DNA of 61,493 bases, taken from positions 1 through 61,493 of the forward strand of contig CAMUZG010000013.1 of NCBI GenBank assembly GCA_947165145.1, written 5' to 3'. Made by a program: the position numbers and the translations under genes. The notes under the pieces are model-generated. The model was given only the letters and a program-made list of their open reading frames with translations, was not told where the DNA came from and ran no database searches. Source of the DNA: an uncultured Selenomonadales bacterium (lineage in GTDB: Bacteria > Bacillota > Negativicutes > Selenomonadales > Selenomonadaceae). Shown here piece by piece: positions 53,092 to 61,493 of the stretch (position 1 is the first letter of the stretch; the number at the start of each line of letters is the position of its first letter).

Positions 53092-55260
53092 ATGAGCAAC
53101 GACAAAAATGCGTCCGCCGAATTGAATCTGCAAGATTTGATTCGCAAGGCAGAGGCGCAAACAGATTTCCCCGAAGTACCGCTTGACGAATTCAATCCGC
53201 CCACTTACGACGAGTGGAAGGAAGCTTGTATCGCTCTGCTCAAGGGCGCACCGTTCGAGAAAAAACTTTTCACAAAAACCTATGAAGGCATCACGTTCAG
53301 CCCGATGTACTTCCACGGTGATACCGAACCGATTCAGCCGACAAAATCTTTCCCCGGCATGGGCGACTACCTGCGCGGCGTCGAGGCGAACGGCTACGTC
53401 GGCAAAGGTTGGGGAATTGCTCAGGCTTGCGACGAAACTTTTCCCGCAGACAATAACGAACTTCTTCAACGCGAAATTGCCAAAGGCTCAACGATTTACA
53501 ATGTCAAAGTCGATTGCGCGACCCGCAAAGGCAAAGACGCTCGCGAATGCAAACATATCGGCAACGGCGGTTGCAGTTTGACCACGCTCGGCGACGTTGA
53601 AACATTGCTCAAAGGTCTCAAGCTCGACAAATATCCGCTGTACGTATACGCGGGTGAAAGTGCAATTCCGTTGTTCGCGATGATTGTTGCGGCTGTCAAA
53701 AAGAACGGCGGAGATGTTGCCAAACTCAGCGGCGTTATCGGCGCGAATCCAATCGGCGAATATGTCGGCAAAGGCACGCTCAATCAGTCGCTCGACAAAC
53801 TCTTCGACGAGGCAGCTGCTGTCGCGAAATGGACGATTAAAAATTCTCCGAACGTCCGCACGATTTTTGTTAAGAGTGACGTTTTCAGTGACGGCGGTGC
53901 AAATGACGTTCAAGAAGTCGCTTACACAATCGCAACGGGCGTGGCTTATCTTCGTGCACTGCTTGAACGCGGCTTGACGATTGACCAGGCGGCGTCGCAA
54001 ATTATGTTCGGCTTCTCGATGGGCGCGAATTTCTTCATGCAGATTGCCAAACTTCGTGCAGTCCGTCCGATTTGGGCGCAAATTGTCAAAGCATTCGGCG
54101 GCAACGAAGAATCGCAAAAAATTCACATTCACGGACGCCCCGCGAAATTTTTCAAGACCGTTTACGACCCGTATGTCAACATGCTCCGCGACACGACCGA
54201 ACTTTTCAGTGGCGTTGTTGGTGGCGTCGACAGTTTCGAGAATTCAACGTTCGATGAGCCCGTCCGCAAAGGCGACGAATTCAGCCGTCGTATCGCCCGC
54301 AACATGCAAATCATCTTGCAGGAAGAATTCGGACTTCTGCAACCGATTGACCCTGCCGGCGGTTCGTGGGCTGTCGAGACTTTGACCAAACAGATTAAAG
54401 AAAAAATTTGGGTCGAGTTCCAAGTTATCGAATCAAAAGGCGGAATTGTCGCCGCGCTCAAAGAAGGCTATCCGCAGGACGAAATCGCCAAAGTTTTGGC
54501 TGAACGTTTCAAAGCTGCCGAGACCCGCAAAGATCGTATCGTCGGCAACAACATTTACGCCAACATGACCGAGGAACGCATTGACGCCCGTGTCGAGAAT
54601 CAAGCCGAAAATCTCAAATCACGCACGTCAACGATTGAGGCTTATCTCGCGAACGTCGACGCAAAATCTGCTCTCGAAAATGTCAAAGCTGACGACGTTG
54701 ACAGCGTGATTGCCGCAGCTCAAGCTGGCGCGACGATTGCCGAACTCAAAAACATTCTCGGCACCGCAGAAGTCGACGAGATTAAATCGATTGACGCGCA
54801 CCGTTGGAGCGAACGTTTTGAGGCTCTTCGCGAAGTCACGGAGAATTTCAAAGCTCAACACGGCGACAACGTTAAAATTTTCCTTGCGAACATGGGACCA
54901 ATACCTCAACACAAAGCCCGCGCAGATTTCACCACGGGATTTTTGCAGGTCGGCGCATTCGACGTGCTCACGAACAACGGCTTCGCGACTGTCGACGACG
55001 CGGCTCAAGCTGCCAAAGAGTCGGGTGCCGATGCTGTCGTAATTTGCTCGACGGATGCCACTTATCCCGAAATTATTCCTGCGCTCGCGCCGAAACTTCA
55101 CGAAGTTCTTCCGAACGCTACGGTATTTTTGGCGGGCGCGGCTCCGAAAGATTTGCTCGAAACTTACAACGCGGCGGGCATTGACGAATACATTCACGTC
55201 AAGGCGAACTGCTACAAAATTCTTCAAGCTCTGCAAAAGAAAAAGGGGATGATTGCATAA
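53092..55260 (+). CDS. mutA: Methylmalonyl-CoA mutase, small subunit
   Basis: Structural partner of MutB in the B12-dependent interconversion of succinyl-CoA and methylmalonyl-CoA, a step in propionate formation. It has 722 residues. It has the full mutase barrel ([37 protein letters not shown]) and a C-terminal flavodoxin-like domain that lacks the cobalamin motif DxHxx[16 protein letters not shown] stands there instead, as expected for the non-catalytic subunit. ATG 53092 follows AGGAGG. The stop overlaps the mutB start by one base (TAATG). Confidence 0.95.
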   Translation: MSNDKNASAELNLQDLIRKAEAQTDFPEVPLDEFNPPTYDEWKEACIALLKGAPFEKKLFTKTYEGITFSPMYFHGDTEPIQPTKSFPGMGDYLRGVEANGYVGKGWGIAQACDETFPADNNELLQREIAKGSTIYNVKVDCATRKGKDARECKHIGNGGCSLTTLGDVETLLKGLKLDKYPLYVYAGESAIPLFAMIVAAVKKNGGDVAKLSGVIGANPIGEYVGKGTLNQSLDKLFDEAAAVAKWTIKNSPNVRTIFVKSDVFSDGGANDVQEVAYTIATGVAYLRALLERGLTIDQAASQIMFGFSMGANFFMQIAKLRAVRPIWAQIVKAFGGNEESQKIHIHGRPAKFFKTVYDPYVNMLRDTTELFSGVVGGVDSFENSTFDEPVRKGDEFSRRIARNMQIILQEEFGLLQPIDPAGGSWAVETLTKQIKEKIWVEFQVIESKGGIVAALKEGYPQDEIAKVLAERFKAAETRKDRIVGNNIYANMTEERIDARVENQAENLKSRTSTIEAYLANVDAKSALENVKADDVDSVIAAAQAGATIAELKNILGTAEVDEIKSIDAHRWSERFEALREVTENFKAQHGDNVKIFLANMGPIPQHKARADFTTGFLQVGAFDVLTNNGFATVDDAAQAAKESGADAVVICSTDATYPEIIPALAPKLHEVLPNATVFLAGAAPKDLLETYNAAGIDEYIHVKANCYKILQALQKKKGMIA

Positions 55261-57461
55261 TGGCACAGTACACCAATCCTGACTTCACGCAGATGAGTCT
55301 TAGCGAAGCCCCGACTTCTGACGCGGCGGAGTGGAAGACTAAATTTGAACAGGCGGCGGCGACTGAATATGACAAGCTCGTTTACAAGACAATGGAGCAT
55401 GTTCCCGTTAAGCCGCTGTACACGCACGACGAATACGCGCACATGAATCATCTTGATTTCGTGAGCGGAATTCCTCCGTTCCTGCGCGGACCGTATGCAA
55501 CAATGTATGTTTTCCGTCCGTGGACAGTTCGTCAATACGCGGGCTTCTCGACGGCTGAAGAATCCAACGCATTTTATCGCCGCAATCTCGCCGCAGGTCA
55601 AAAAGGTTTGTCGATTGCGTTCGACTTGCCGACACATCGCGGTTACGACGCAGACAATCCCCGTGTTTTCGGCGACGTCGGTAAAGCGGGCGTCAGCGTC
55701 TGCTCAATGCTCGACATGAACATTTTGTTCAGCGGCATTCCCCTTGACCAAATGTCCGTGTCAATGACAATGAACGGCGCGGTTCTGCCGATATTGGCGT
55801 TCTTCATTCAAAGCGGCATTGAACAGGGCGTCGACAAATCGATTCTCAACGGCACAATTCAAAACGACATCTTGAAAGAATTCATGGTGCGCAACACGTA
55901 CATTTACCCGCCCGATATGTCAATGCGAATCATCGGCGACATTTTCGAGTACACGACGAAATACATGCCGAAGTTCAATTCGATTTCAATCAGCGGCTAT
56001 CACATGCAGGAAGCGGGCGCACCGGCTGATATTGAGCTCGGCTACACGTTGGCGGACGGTCTCGAATACATTCGCACGGGCATCAACGCCGGCTTGAAAG
56101 TCGACGCCTTCGCTAAACGTCTTAGCTTCTTCTGGGCTATCGGCAAAAATTATTTCATGGAAGTCGCGAAGATGAGAGCGGCTCGTGTGTTGTGGGCGAA
56201 GATTGTCAAGCAAATGGGAGGTACCGACGCAAAGTCAATGGCACTCCGCACGCACTGCCAAACGTCTGGTTGGTCGCTCACGGCGCAAGATCCGTTCAAC
56301 AACATCAGCCGAACTGTTATGGAGGCAATGGGCGCGGCTCTCGGTCACACGCAATCACTGCATACCAACGCACTCGACGAAGCTATCGCACTGCCGACGG
56401 ACTTCAGCGCACGTATCGCCCGCAACACTCAGCTTTACATTCAAGACGAAACCAGCGTTTGCAAAATCATCGACCCGTGGGGCGGCTCCTATTACGTCGA
56501 GGCTCTCACCAATGAAATTATTCGTCGTGCTTGGGCGCACATTCAAGAGATTGAACAGCTCGGCGGCATGGCGAAGGCTATTGCGACTGGTCTGCCAAAA
56601 ATGCGCATTGAAGAGGCGGCTGCTCGTCGTCAAGCGCGTATCGACTCCAACAACGAGACGATTGTCGGCTTGAACAAATTCCGTCTCGACAAAGAAGATC
56701 CGCTCGAAATTCTTGCCGTCGACAACACCGCAGTCCGCAATGCTCAAGTAGAACGCCTTAACAAACTTCGCGCCGAACGCAATGAAGATGATGTTCGCGC
56801 CGCACTTGAGGCAATCACCAAAGCTGCTGAATCCCGCGACAATGGCAACCTGCTTGAATGCGCTGTTGAGGCGGCAAGAGTTCGTTGTTCGCTTGGTGAA
56901 ATTTCTGATGCCGTCGAAAAAATCAGCGGACGTTATCAGGCGACGATTCACACAATTAGCGGCGTTTACTCCAGCGAATTCGGCGCACAGACTGAGCTTA
57001 ACAAAGTTCGTGCCCGTGCTGACGAATTCGAGAAACTCACTGGTCGCCGTCCGAGAATTTTTGTCGCGAAGATTGGGCAAGACGGTCACGATCGTGGCGC
57101 GAAAGTCATTGCGTCGAGTTTCGCTGATATGGGTTGGGACGTTGATGTCGGTCCGCTCTTCCAAACTCCGCAGGAAGCCGCGCAGGACGCTGTTGACAAT
57201 GACGTTCACATTGTCGGATTCAGTTCGCTTGCTGCGGGACATAACACGTTGTTGCCCGAACTCGTCGACGAACTCAAAAAGCTCGGTCGCGAAGACATTC
57301 TCGTTGCAATCGGTGGCGTCATTCCCGTTCAAGACTACGACCACCTTTACAAGAGTGGAGCCGTTGCAATTTTCGCGCCAGGCACCAACATTCCCGAAGC
57401 CGCGATGAAACTTTTGAACATTCTCGTTGACCGCGCCAAAGAGGAAGAAGACGCAGGCTAA
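55260..57461 (+). CDS. mutB: Methylmalonyl-CoA mutase, large (catalytic) subunit
   Basis: Catalytic, cobalamin-binding subunit, 733 residues. The substrate barrel shows [20 protein letters not shown] (here at about residues 79-98) and [17 protein letters not shown]. The C-terminal B12 domain has [13 protein letters not shown], the DxHxxG motif whose His replaces dimethylbenzimidazole as lower ligand, and the GFSSLAAGH and AIGGVIP loops. With MutA it forms the heterodimer known from propionate producers. The epimerase, the MeaB chaperone and the decarboxylase are not in the window. A strong terminator follows. Confidence 0.97.
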   Translation: MAQYTNPDFTQMSLSEAPTSDAAEWKTKFEQAAATEYDKLVYKTMEHVPVKPLYTHDEYAHMNHLDFVSGIPPFLRGPYATMYVFRPWTVRQYAGFSTAEESNAFYRRNLAAGQKGLSIAFDLPTHRGYDADNPRVFGDVGKAGVSVCSMLDMNILFSGIPLDQMSVSMTMNGAVLPILAFFIQSGIEQGVDKSILNGTIQNDILKEFMVRNTYIYPPDMSMRIIGDIFEYTTKYMPKFNSISISGYHMQEAGAPADIELGYTLADGLEYIRTGINAGLKVDAFAKRLSFFWAIGKNYFMEVAKMRAARVLWAKIVKQMGGTDAKSMALRTHCQTSGWSLTAQDPFNNISRTVMEAMGAALGHTQSLHTNALDEAIALPTDFSARIARNTQLYIQDETSVCKIIDPWGGSYYVEALTNEIIRRAWAHIQEIEQLGGMAKAIATGLPKMRIEEAAARRQARIDSNNETIVGLNKFRLDKEDPLEILAVDNTAVRNAQVERLNKLRAERNEDDVRAALEAITKAAESRDNGNLLECAVEAARVRCSLGEISDAVEKISGRYQATIHTISGVYSSEFGAQTELNKVRARADEFEKLTGRRPRIFVAKIGQDGHDRGAKVIASSFADMGWDVDVGPLFQTPQEAAQDAVDNDVHIVGFSSLAAGHNTLLPELVDELKKLGREDILVAIGGVIPVQDYDHLYKSGAVAIFAPGTNIPEAAMKLLNILVDRAKEEEDAG

Positions 57462-57727
57462 AAATTTTTCAACACAACAAAAAAATTAACCGCCGAGGCA
57501 AATGCCTTGACGGTTTTTTTTTTTGCGGTGTAAGCTCTACTCGAATGCAACGCAACAATTAATTGCTCCGTCATAATTTCGGCGACTTTCTCTTCGTCGT
57601 AGCCAGAAACATTTTCCAGCGGCATGACGGCGACAATCTTTTTCTCTGCAGAGCAGTGATTTATTGAGCAGACAATTGCAAGCGCGCACATCGCGACAAA
57701 AAATTTTTTGAGGCGGTTCGCAATCAT
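57458..57727 (-). pseudogene. Truncated CsgG/LpoB-like exported protein
   Basis: An 89-codon minus-strand frame. The first 28 residues form a signal peptide. The next 40 (KKIVAVMPLENVSGYDEEK, then IMTEQLIVALHSS) resemble the start of CsgG/FlgO/LpoB-type domains, in which IAVLPFEN and LTDELI precede a longer fold of over 150 residues. After SSRAYT the frame runs into the mutB terminator, and the rest of the domain is absent. It therefore looks like a gene cut off by insertion or deletion next to mutB. A short functional peptide cannot be excluded. Confidence 0.55.
57489..57524 (+). terminator. Terminator of mutAB
   Basis: ACCG (57489-57492) with CGGT (57511-57514) and AGGCA (57496-57500) with TGCCT (57503-57507) form one hairpin with small mismatches, followed by T11. 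Confidence 0.88.
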
Positions 57728-57830
57728 GACGCTCCGTCCTCCTCTAGTTAAATTTTTTAAATCGTAGCAGACGCTGATTAAAATCGCGATAAAATTGACG
57801 GCGCATGATGATGAGAAAAATCACCGCGAA

Positions 57831-58163
57831 TTATTTTCCGAAGTCTTGATTCATGTCAACGAATTCGACAAGCTCGTCGACGCTGTAACATTCAATGACG
57901 GTCTCGCAAGTCTCTTTGATGAGCTGTTGAAGTTTTTCGAAGTCGCCGTTCGGCGGAAAAGGTTCTTCGGCGTTGACAATGGCAGTCGATGTTTCGGCGC
58001 GGATGTACGCGGCGGGATAAAAATTTTTGTAGAGAACGAGATTGCCCGCGATGCCCGTCGACACGACAAGAACTTTGCCGCAATCGTCGTTCTGCAACGC
58101 GCGACATATTCCGGCGGGGAATTTGCTCAACAATGCGGCTTGAATATCTGCTTTAGTGTTCAC
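57831..58163 (-). CDS. Small cytoplasmic protein of unknown function
   Basis: 110 residues from GTG 58163, which has AGAGGTGA upstream. I do not recognise the family. It has no signal peptide or membrane helix. A hydrophobic strand VLVVSTGIAGNLVLY and an acidic C-terminus (YSVDELVEFVDMNQDFG) are the notable features. It has four cysteines. A plus-strand frame overlaps it completely, but that frame belongs to the later GT4 gene and has no start site here, so the minus-strand reading is preferred. Confidence 0.6.
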   Translation of the reverse strand: MNTKADIQAALLSKFPAGICRALQNDDCGKVLVVSTGIAGNLVLYKNFYPAAYIRAETSTAIVNAEEPFPPNGDFEKLQQLIKETCETVIECYSVDELVEFVDMNQDFGK

Positions 58164-58254
58164 GCTGTCACCTCTCACGAAAAAAATTTTGGCGTTAATT
58201 CGGCGGTCGCAACGTTGTTTCCTGCCCGATTCGCGGCTTTAAAGCGATTCAATG

Positions 58255-58283
58255 TTGCGATAAAATTTCCCGTGAATTATAAT
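58255..58283 (+). promoter_or_regulatory. Putative promoter of the GT4 unit
   Basis: -35 TTGCGA at 58255-58260, a 17-base spacer, and a perfect -10 TATAAT at 58278-58283, 18 bases before the GT4 start. Confidence 0.6.
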
Positions 58284-58301
58284 CTGCACGAGGTGATGAC
58301 G

Positions 58302-59426
58302 ATGAGAACCGGCAAGCGCGGAGCATATGTGATGACTTATGGCAGATGGGGCAATCAGCAACTTTTGAAGGACTGCGGAATTATTCCTTACCTGCTCCAC
58401 AAAAATCACGGCTTTCGGGCGGTGATGGTCGGCGGCGGGAAATTTGAGTCTGAAAAATTTCCCTACCTTGAAAAATATGTTCGCGGGCTTGAGATGGATT
58501 TTTTGGAAAATACAAATCTGCCGACGCAACTTGACTACATCAGCTCTCACGCCGAAGATATGGACTTGATGATTTTGTACGGTGCTTATCAGCAACACAT
58601 TCCTTTTGTCGAGCAATACAGGCGTGTTCGTCCCGACGGGAAAATTTATCTTGCAACTGACATGAACATCGGCTGGGCAAATAGATCGCCGCACAATCAC
58701 CCCGCCTATAAAAAATTTCTGCAATCGTGCGACGTGGTTGCGGCAAGTTGTCGTGCCACGCAAAAGCATATTTCCGCCAAATGGAGCGTGCCCGTCGATT
58801 TAATTCGCAACGGTTGGTATAATTTCGCTGGCGTCACGTTCGACAATCTTTTCGAGCAAAAGGAAAATATCATCTTGACCGTCGGGCGTCTCGGCACTGA
58901 CCAAAAACGCACGGATATTTTGCTTGAAGCCTTCGCCAAAGTTTCTGACGACTTGCCCGATTGGAAATTGAGATTGGTCGGTAGCATCAACGAGAAATTC
59001 AAGCCTTACATCGAAAAATATTTCGCGACTCACCCCGAACTTAAAGAGCGCGTCACGTTCACAGGTCTCATCGAAGACAAAACCGAACTTGCAGACGAGT
59101 ACAAGCGTGCGAAAATTTTTTGCATGACTTCGACTTTTGAAGGTGGCACGCCGAACGTCACGGCGGAAGCTCTTTTTGCTGGCAACTACATTATTTTTTC
59201 ATCTGTTGATTCGGCTTATGAGGCGATCGACGAAAATCGTTGCGGCAGAGCTTTTCCGATTGGCAACGTCGACGCACTCGCCAAAATTTTCCGCGAAGTC
59301 TGCCCCAACGAAAATTTGCTTGCGGAAGGCGGTCATCATGCCGTCAATCACGCCAAAAGAAATTTTGACGCGGAACACATCGTCGCAAAGCTTTATTATT
59401 TGCTTTACGGAGGACAAGCGCAATGA
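58302..59426 (+). CDS. Glycosyltransferase family 4 (GT-B)
   Basis: 374 residues. The C-terminal half has the Glycos_transf_1 pattern: ILTVGRLGTDQKRTDILLEAF, VTFTGLIEDKTEL, and FEGGTPNVTAEALFAG with the conserved Glu that contacts the donor sugar. The N-terminal half begins GAYVMTYGRWGNQQLLKD. ATG 58302 is eight bases after GAGG; ATG 58296 is too close to the site, and the longer upstream frame is antisense to another gene. It overlaps the following frameshifted gene by four bases, so the two act together, perhaps on a phase-variable surface glycan (inference). Confidence 0.88.
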   Translation: MRTGKRGAYVMTYGRWGNQQLLKDCGIIPYLLHKNHGFRAVMVGGGKFESEKFPYLEKYVRGLEMDFLENTNLPTQLDYISSHAEDMDLMILYGAYQQHIPFVEQYRRVRPDGKIYLATDMNIGWANRSPHNHPAYKKFLQSCDVVAASCRATQKHISAKWSVPVDLIRNGWYNFAGVTFDNLFEQKENIILTVGRLGTDQKRTDILLEAFAKVSDDLPDWKLRLVGSINEKFKPYIEKYFATHPELKERVTFTGLIEDKTELADEYKRAKIFCMTSTFEGGTPNVTAEALFAGNYIIFSSVDSAYEAIDENRCGRAFPIGNVDALAKIFREVCPNENLLAEGGHHAVNHAKRNFDAEHIVAKLYYLLYGGQAQ

Positions 59427-60392
59427 GTTACTTTAGAAACGAAAACGGTAGTTTCGTCCTATACGACGCCTTCAACAAGCCGCAACCGTTGCTTGAACTC
59501 GCCAACGACACCGCAAATCAAAGCGACATGCTACAAGTTTTTTTGTTCCAAGAAATCAACGCCGCACTGCCAAAACTTTTCGGCAACATGCCCGACGACG
59601 CAACAGACGCCTTGATTTTTATGCGCACGGTCAACAGTCTCCTTCGCAAGCCGCAAATCCATTCCGCTCTGAAAATTGGAAAATGGTCCAAACTCGACGC
59701 GACGCTTGCAGAACTTTTGCCGAAGTTCAACGAAAAGAATTTGCTTCATTGTTACGTTCCGCATCGTCCCGTCGGGAAATTCGATAACGTTAATTTTGTC
59801 TGCGTTGAGGTTGACGGGGGGGCGTAACTCTTACTTCTTGCCGGAAAACCGCTTCGACACGATAATTTTTTCCGAACGCACAATGCCGCCGCCCGAAGTT
59901 TTGTTCGCGGCGAAAGACTACGGCAAAGTTTATTTCGTCGCACCGCCGTCAATCGTTGAAAATTTTTTAAAGGCTCACACGCGACAATTCGCCCTGGAAA
60001 AAAATTTCGCGCTCTTGGAATTGGAAGTATCGCCTGGTTTCAAGCGGGAACTTCGCCGCCGCACGCCGCAAGGTCAGCTCGACGAAAAAAAATCCGCCGT
60101 GATTCAAGTCATCATGAAATTGCCTGAGGTCATGAAAAAATTCAACGCAGTGCCGTGGCAAATGAAGAACGCTTGCTTGGACGAATACATTGCCGAGATA
60201 GCCCGTGCCGAAAAAATTTTGGCGGAAATTTTCCCCGAACTGCACAGCAACACAATTAAGCTCAACCTGAACATGTTCAAAGAATTTTTGATGGACATTC
60301 GCCTTTACAACGATCCGCAACTGAAAATGCGCGCCATTGACGATTTCAATCGCCACGTTAATATTTTGGTGCAGGACTTGAATCATCTATAA
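59423..60392 (+). pseudogene. Gene broken by a frameshift at a G7 tract (possible phase-variable gene)
   Basis: Two frames form one gene. The first runs 59423-59827 and stops shortly after a run of seven G at 59816-59822. With six G the reading continues through NSYFLPENRF and on to 60392, giving 322 residues. Both parts have normal composition, and the second has no start of its own near the junction. The family is unknown; no signal peptide or membrane helix is seen, and the C-terminal part is helical (MKLPEVMKKFNAVPWQMK). It overlaps the GT4 gene by four bases. A sequencing error, a mutation or slipped-strand phase switching could each explain it. Confidence 0.75.
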
Positions 60393-60425
60393 AGTTTTAC
60401 CGCTTGCCGACGAGGAGGAATTTTT

Positions 60426-61460
60426 TTGACGTTCAAACAGAAAATCACCGTGCTGATGATTTTGGCGACGACTCAGCTCCCCTGCTTAACCTTCGCCGCC
60501 GAAGAAGATAAAGACCTTGCGTTGATTGCGGCTGAACAAAAAAAGTCTGACGAAGACGAACAACTCGACGATATAAATCCCGCGCTCAATGACAGCCTTT
60601 CAATCAAGCCCACGAAGGAAACCGATAAAGTCAAGAAAGAGCGCAAGAAAAAACTTGACCAGACACGCAAGGAAAAAGAGAAAGTCAACGAGCAAAAACT
60701 CAAGCGGAGCGAACGACGTAAAGACGACACGCGCCGCAAAGATACCGTTGTTATCAAAGACGAAGAACCGTCAATAAAACCGCAACCACCGAAGGTTGAG
60801 CCCGCGCCTCAACACAATCAGCAACCGCCAAAAGTTGAGCCTACGCAACCGAATATTCCGCCGCAATCAACCGTTGTGCCCGCGTCTCAACAAAATCAAC
60901 AACCTCCGAAAGTTGAGCCCACGCAATCAAGTATTCCGCCGCAATCAACCGTTGTGCCCGTATCAAATCCCGTCAAGCCTCCGACAATCGCGCCGCAATC
61001 AACGCCGTCAACAATCTCAACAGTCAGCATGTCCGCCGATAAAGTCATCTACGCTAATTTCGTCGAGGTCGCTCAAGCCGTGCACTTCACGCCGCTTTAC
61101 ATGCCGCGAAAATCGGGCTACGAAATCACCGCCATTTACGCCAGTCGAGGCATTGTCGAAGTCCGTTACGGGCGCAGGTGGGAGCCGAACGTTTCATTGA
61201 CGATTAGGACGTACAAGCGCAAAGACGGCGAAGAATTGCAGGACATCAGCGGCGTCACTGGCGTGAAATGGCGCGTCGACACAAGCACCGGCACCACGAT
61301 TTACATCGCAAAAATTTCCGAGACGGAGCAAGTTGCGGCGTGGGCAGTTGGTCATTACACCTTTTCCGCGCAATCAGAGAATTTGTCCTTCGCAAGCTTT
61401 CACTCAATCGTTGCCGATGAACTTATCGAGCTGTCAACGCATTATTATCTGGACTTGTGA
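60426..61460 (+). CDS. Secreted proline-rich protein with a DUF4367-like C-terminal domain
   Basis: 344 residues with a signal peptide (cleavage near residue 24, after TFA). A highly charged Lys/Arg/Glu segment (about 60-110) is followed by proline-rich repeats (QPPKVEPTQ...IPPQSTVVP, about 115-190). The C-terminal 130 residues resemble DUF4367 (FTPLYMPRKSGYEI, IVEVRYGRRW, QDISGVTGVKWRV, VAAWAVGHYTFSAQSENLS). The middle probably spans the envelope or wall as an extended linker. The start is TTG 60426 after GAGGAGG. The function is unknown. Confidence 0.7.
   Translation: MTFKQKITVLMILATTQLPCLTFAAEEDKDLALIAAEQKKSDEDEQLDDINPALNDSLSIKPTKETDKVKKERKKKLDQTRKEKEKVNEQKLKRSERRKDDTRRKDTVVIKDEEPSIKPQPPKVEPAPQHNQQPPKVEPTQPNIPPQSTVVPASQQNQQPPKVEPTQSSIPPQSTVVPVSNPVKPPTIAPQSTPSTISTVSMSADKVIYANFVEVAQAVHFTPLYMPRKSGYEITAIYASRGIVEVRYGRRWEPNVSLTIRTYKRKDGEELQDISGVTGVKWRVDTSTGTTIYIAKISETEQVAAWAVGHYTFSAQSENLSFASFHSIVADELIELSTHYYLDL
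60786..60967 (+). repeat. In-frame proline-rich coding repeats
   Basis: Two long, near-identical units and one partial unit encode PPKVEPTQ, a variable NI or SS pair, then PPQSTVVP. The period is 72 to 75 bases. Such units can change in number by recombination. Confidence 0.7.
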
Positions 61461-61493
61461 ACGCGGTGATAACGTTTGACAGCTGAAACGTTG

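Noticed and set aside
56355-57344. 329-codon minus-strand frame opposite mutB
   Set aside because: It covers the conserved B12 domain of mutB in antisense, and its translation has low-complexity shadow composition.
57795-58301. N-terminal extension of the GT4 gene
   Set aside because: The frame is open upstream but has no start site and is antisense to the gene at 57831-58163; the GT4 fold begins at the well-placed ATG 58302.

Overview
The window reads as a chromosome segment of an anaerobic, Gram-negative-enveloped Firmicute, most likely a Negativicute (Selenomonas/Veillonella relatives). This is an inference. It rests on Firmicute-style ribosome binding sites (strong AGGAGG, many TTG starts) combined with outer-membrane genes (a GT9 heptosyltransferase-like enzyme, two phosphoethanolamine-transferase-like proteins) and both subunits of methylmalonyl-CoA mutase, as in propionate producers. 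I saw no tRNA, rRNA, CRISPR array, insertion sequence or prophage.

Layout. 1-9000: GT9, rnhA, uvrC, an orphan ABC-2 permease, a PHP phosphatase, an acyl-CoA ligase, then rpiB/pfkA on the minus strand. 9100-18200: HAD hydrolase-purE-DUF, purA, lysS, ilvB, ilvN and a vWA-like lipoprotein; a minus-strand substrate-binding lipoprotein sits between ilvB and ilvN. 18200-28100: a small intergenic unit, then a DASS transporter, two EptA-like enzymes and two duplicated GT2 genes, facing a PHP/NodB pair. 28300-38000: a GT92-like gene, a GH13-GH77 fusion, DUF2225, DUF4127, then comEA-like and serA on the minus strand. 38100-46100: mreB followed without a visible terminator by six tandem substrate-binding lipoproteins, an amino-acid-type permease and an ABC ATPase with an extra C-terminal domain. 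46170-51016: a minus-strand GDP-fucose operon (gmd, fcl, manC, GT11-GT2 fusion). 51100-61493: miaB, an M23 peptidase, mutA-mutB, a truncated CsgG-like ORF, a GT4 gene, a gene broken at a G7 tract, and a proline-rich DUF4367-like secreted protein.

The most unusual system is at 38167-46111. The six tandem lipoproteins, and a seventh at 15398-16261, look like circular permutations of the polar amino-acid binding fold: the half that is normally C-terminal comes first, straight after the lipobox, and the half that is normally N-terminal comes second. They feed one permease and one ATPase, and that ATPase carries a degenerate RsbW/GHKL-like domain that I do not know from characterised importers. 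The genes sit directly behind mreB. All of this is read by eye; no search was run.

Other signals worth attention are a consensus beta-clamp-binding motif at the end of RNase HI, an RpiB with Asp in place of the catalytic Cys, dispersed heptad-type repeats at gene ends, a cluster of four hairpins at 33837-33999, and a recent partial duplication or gene conversion between two glycosyltransferases.
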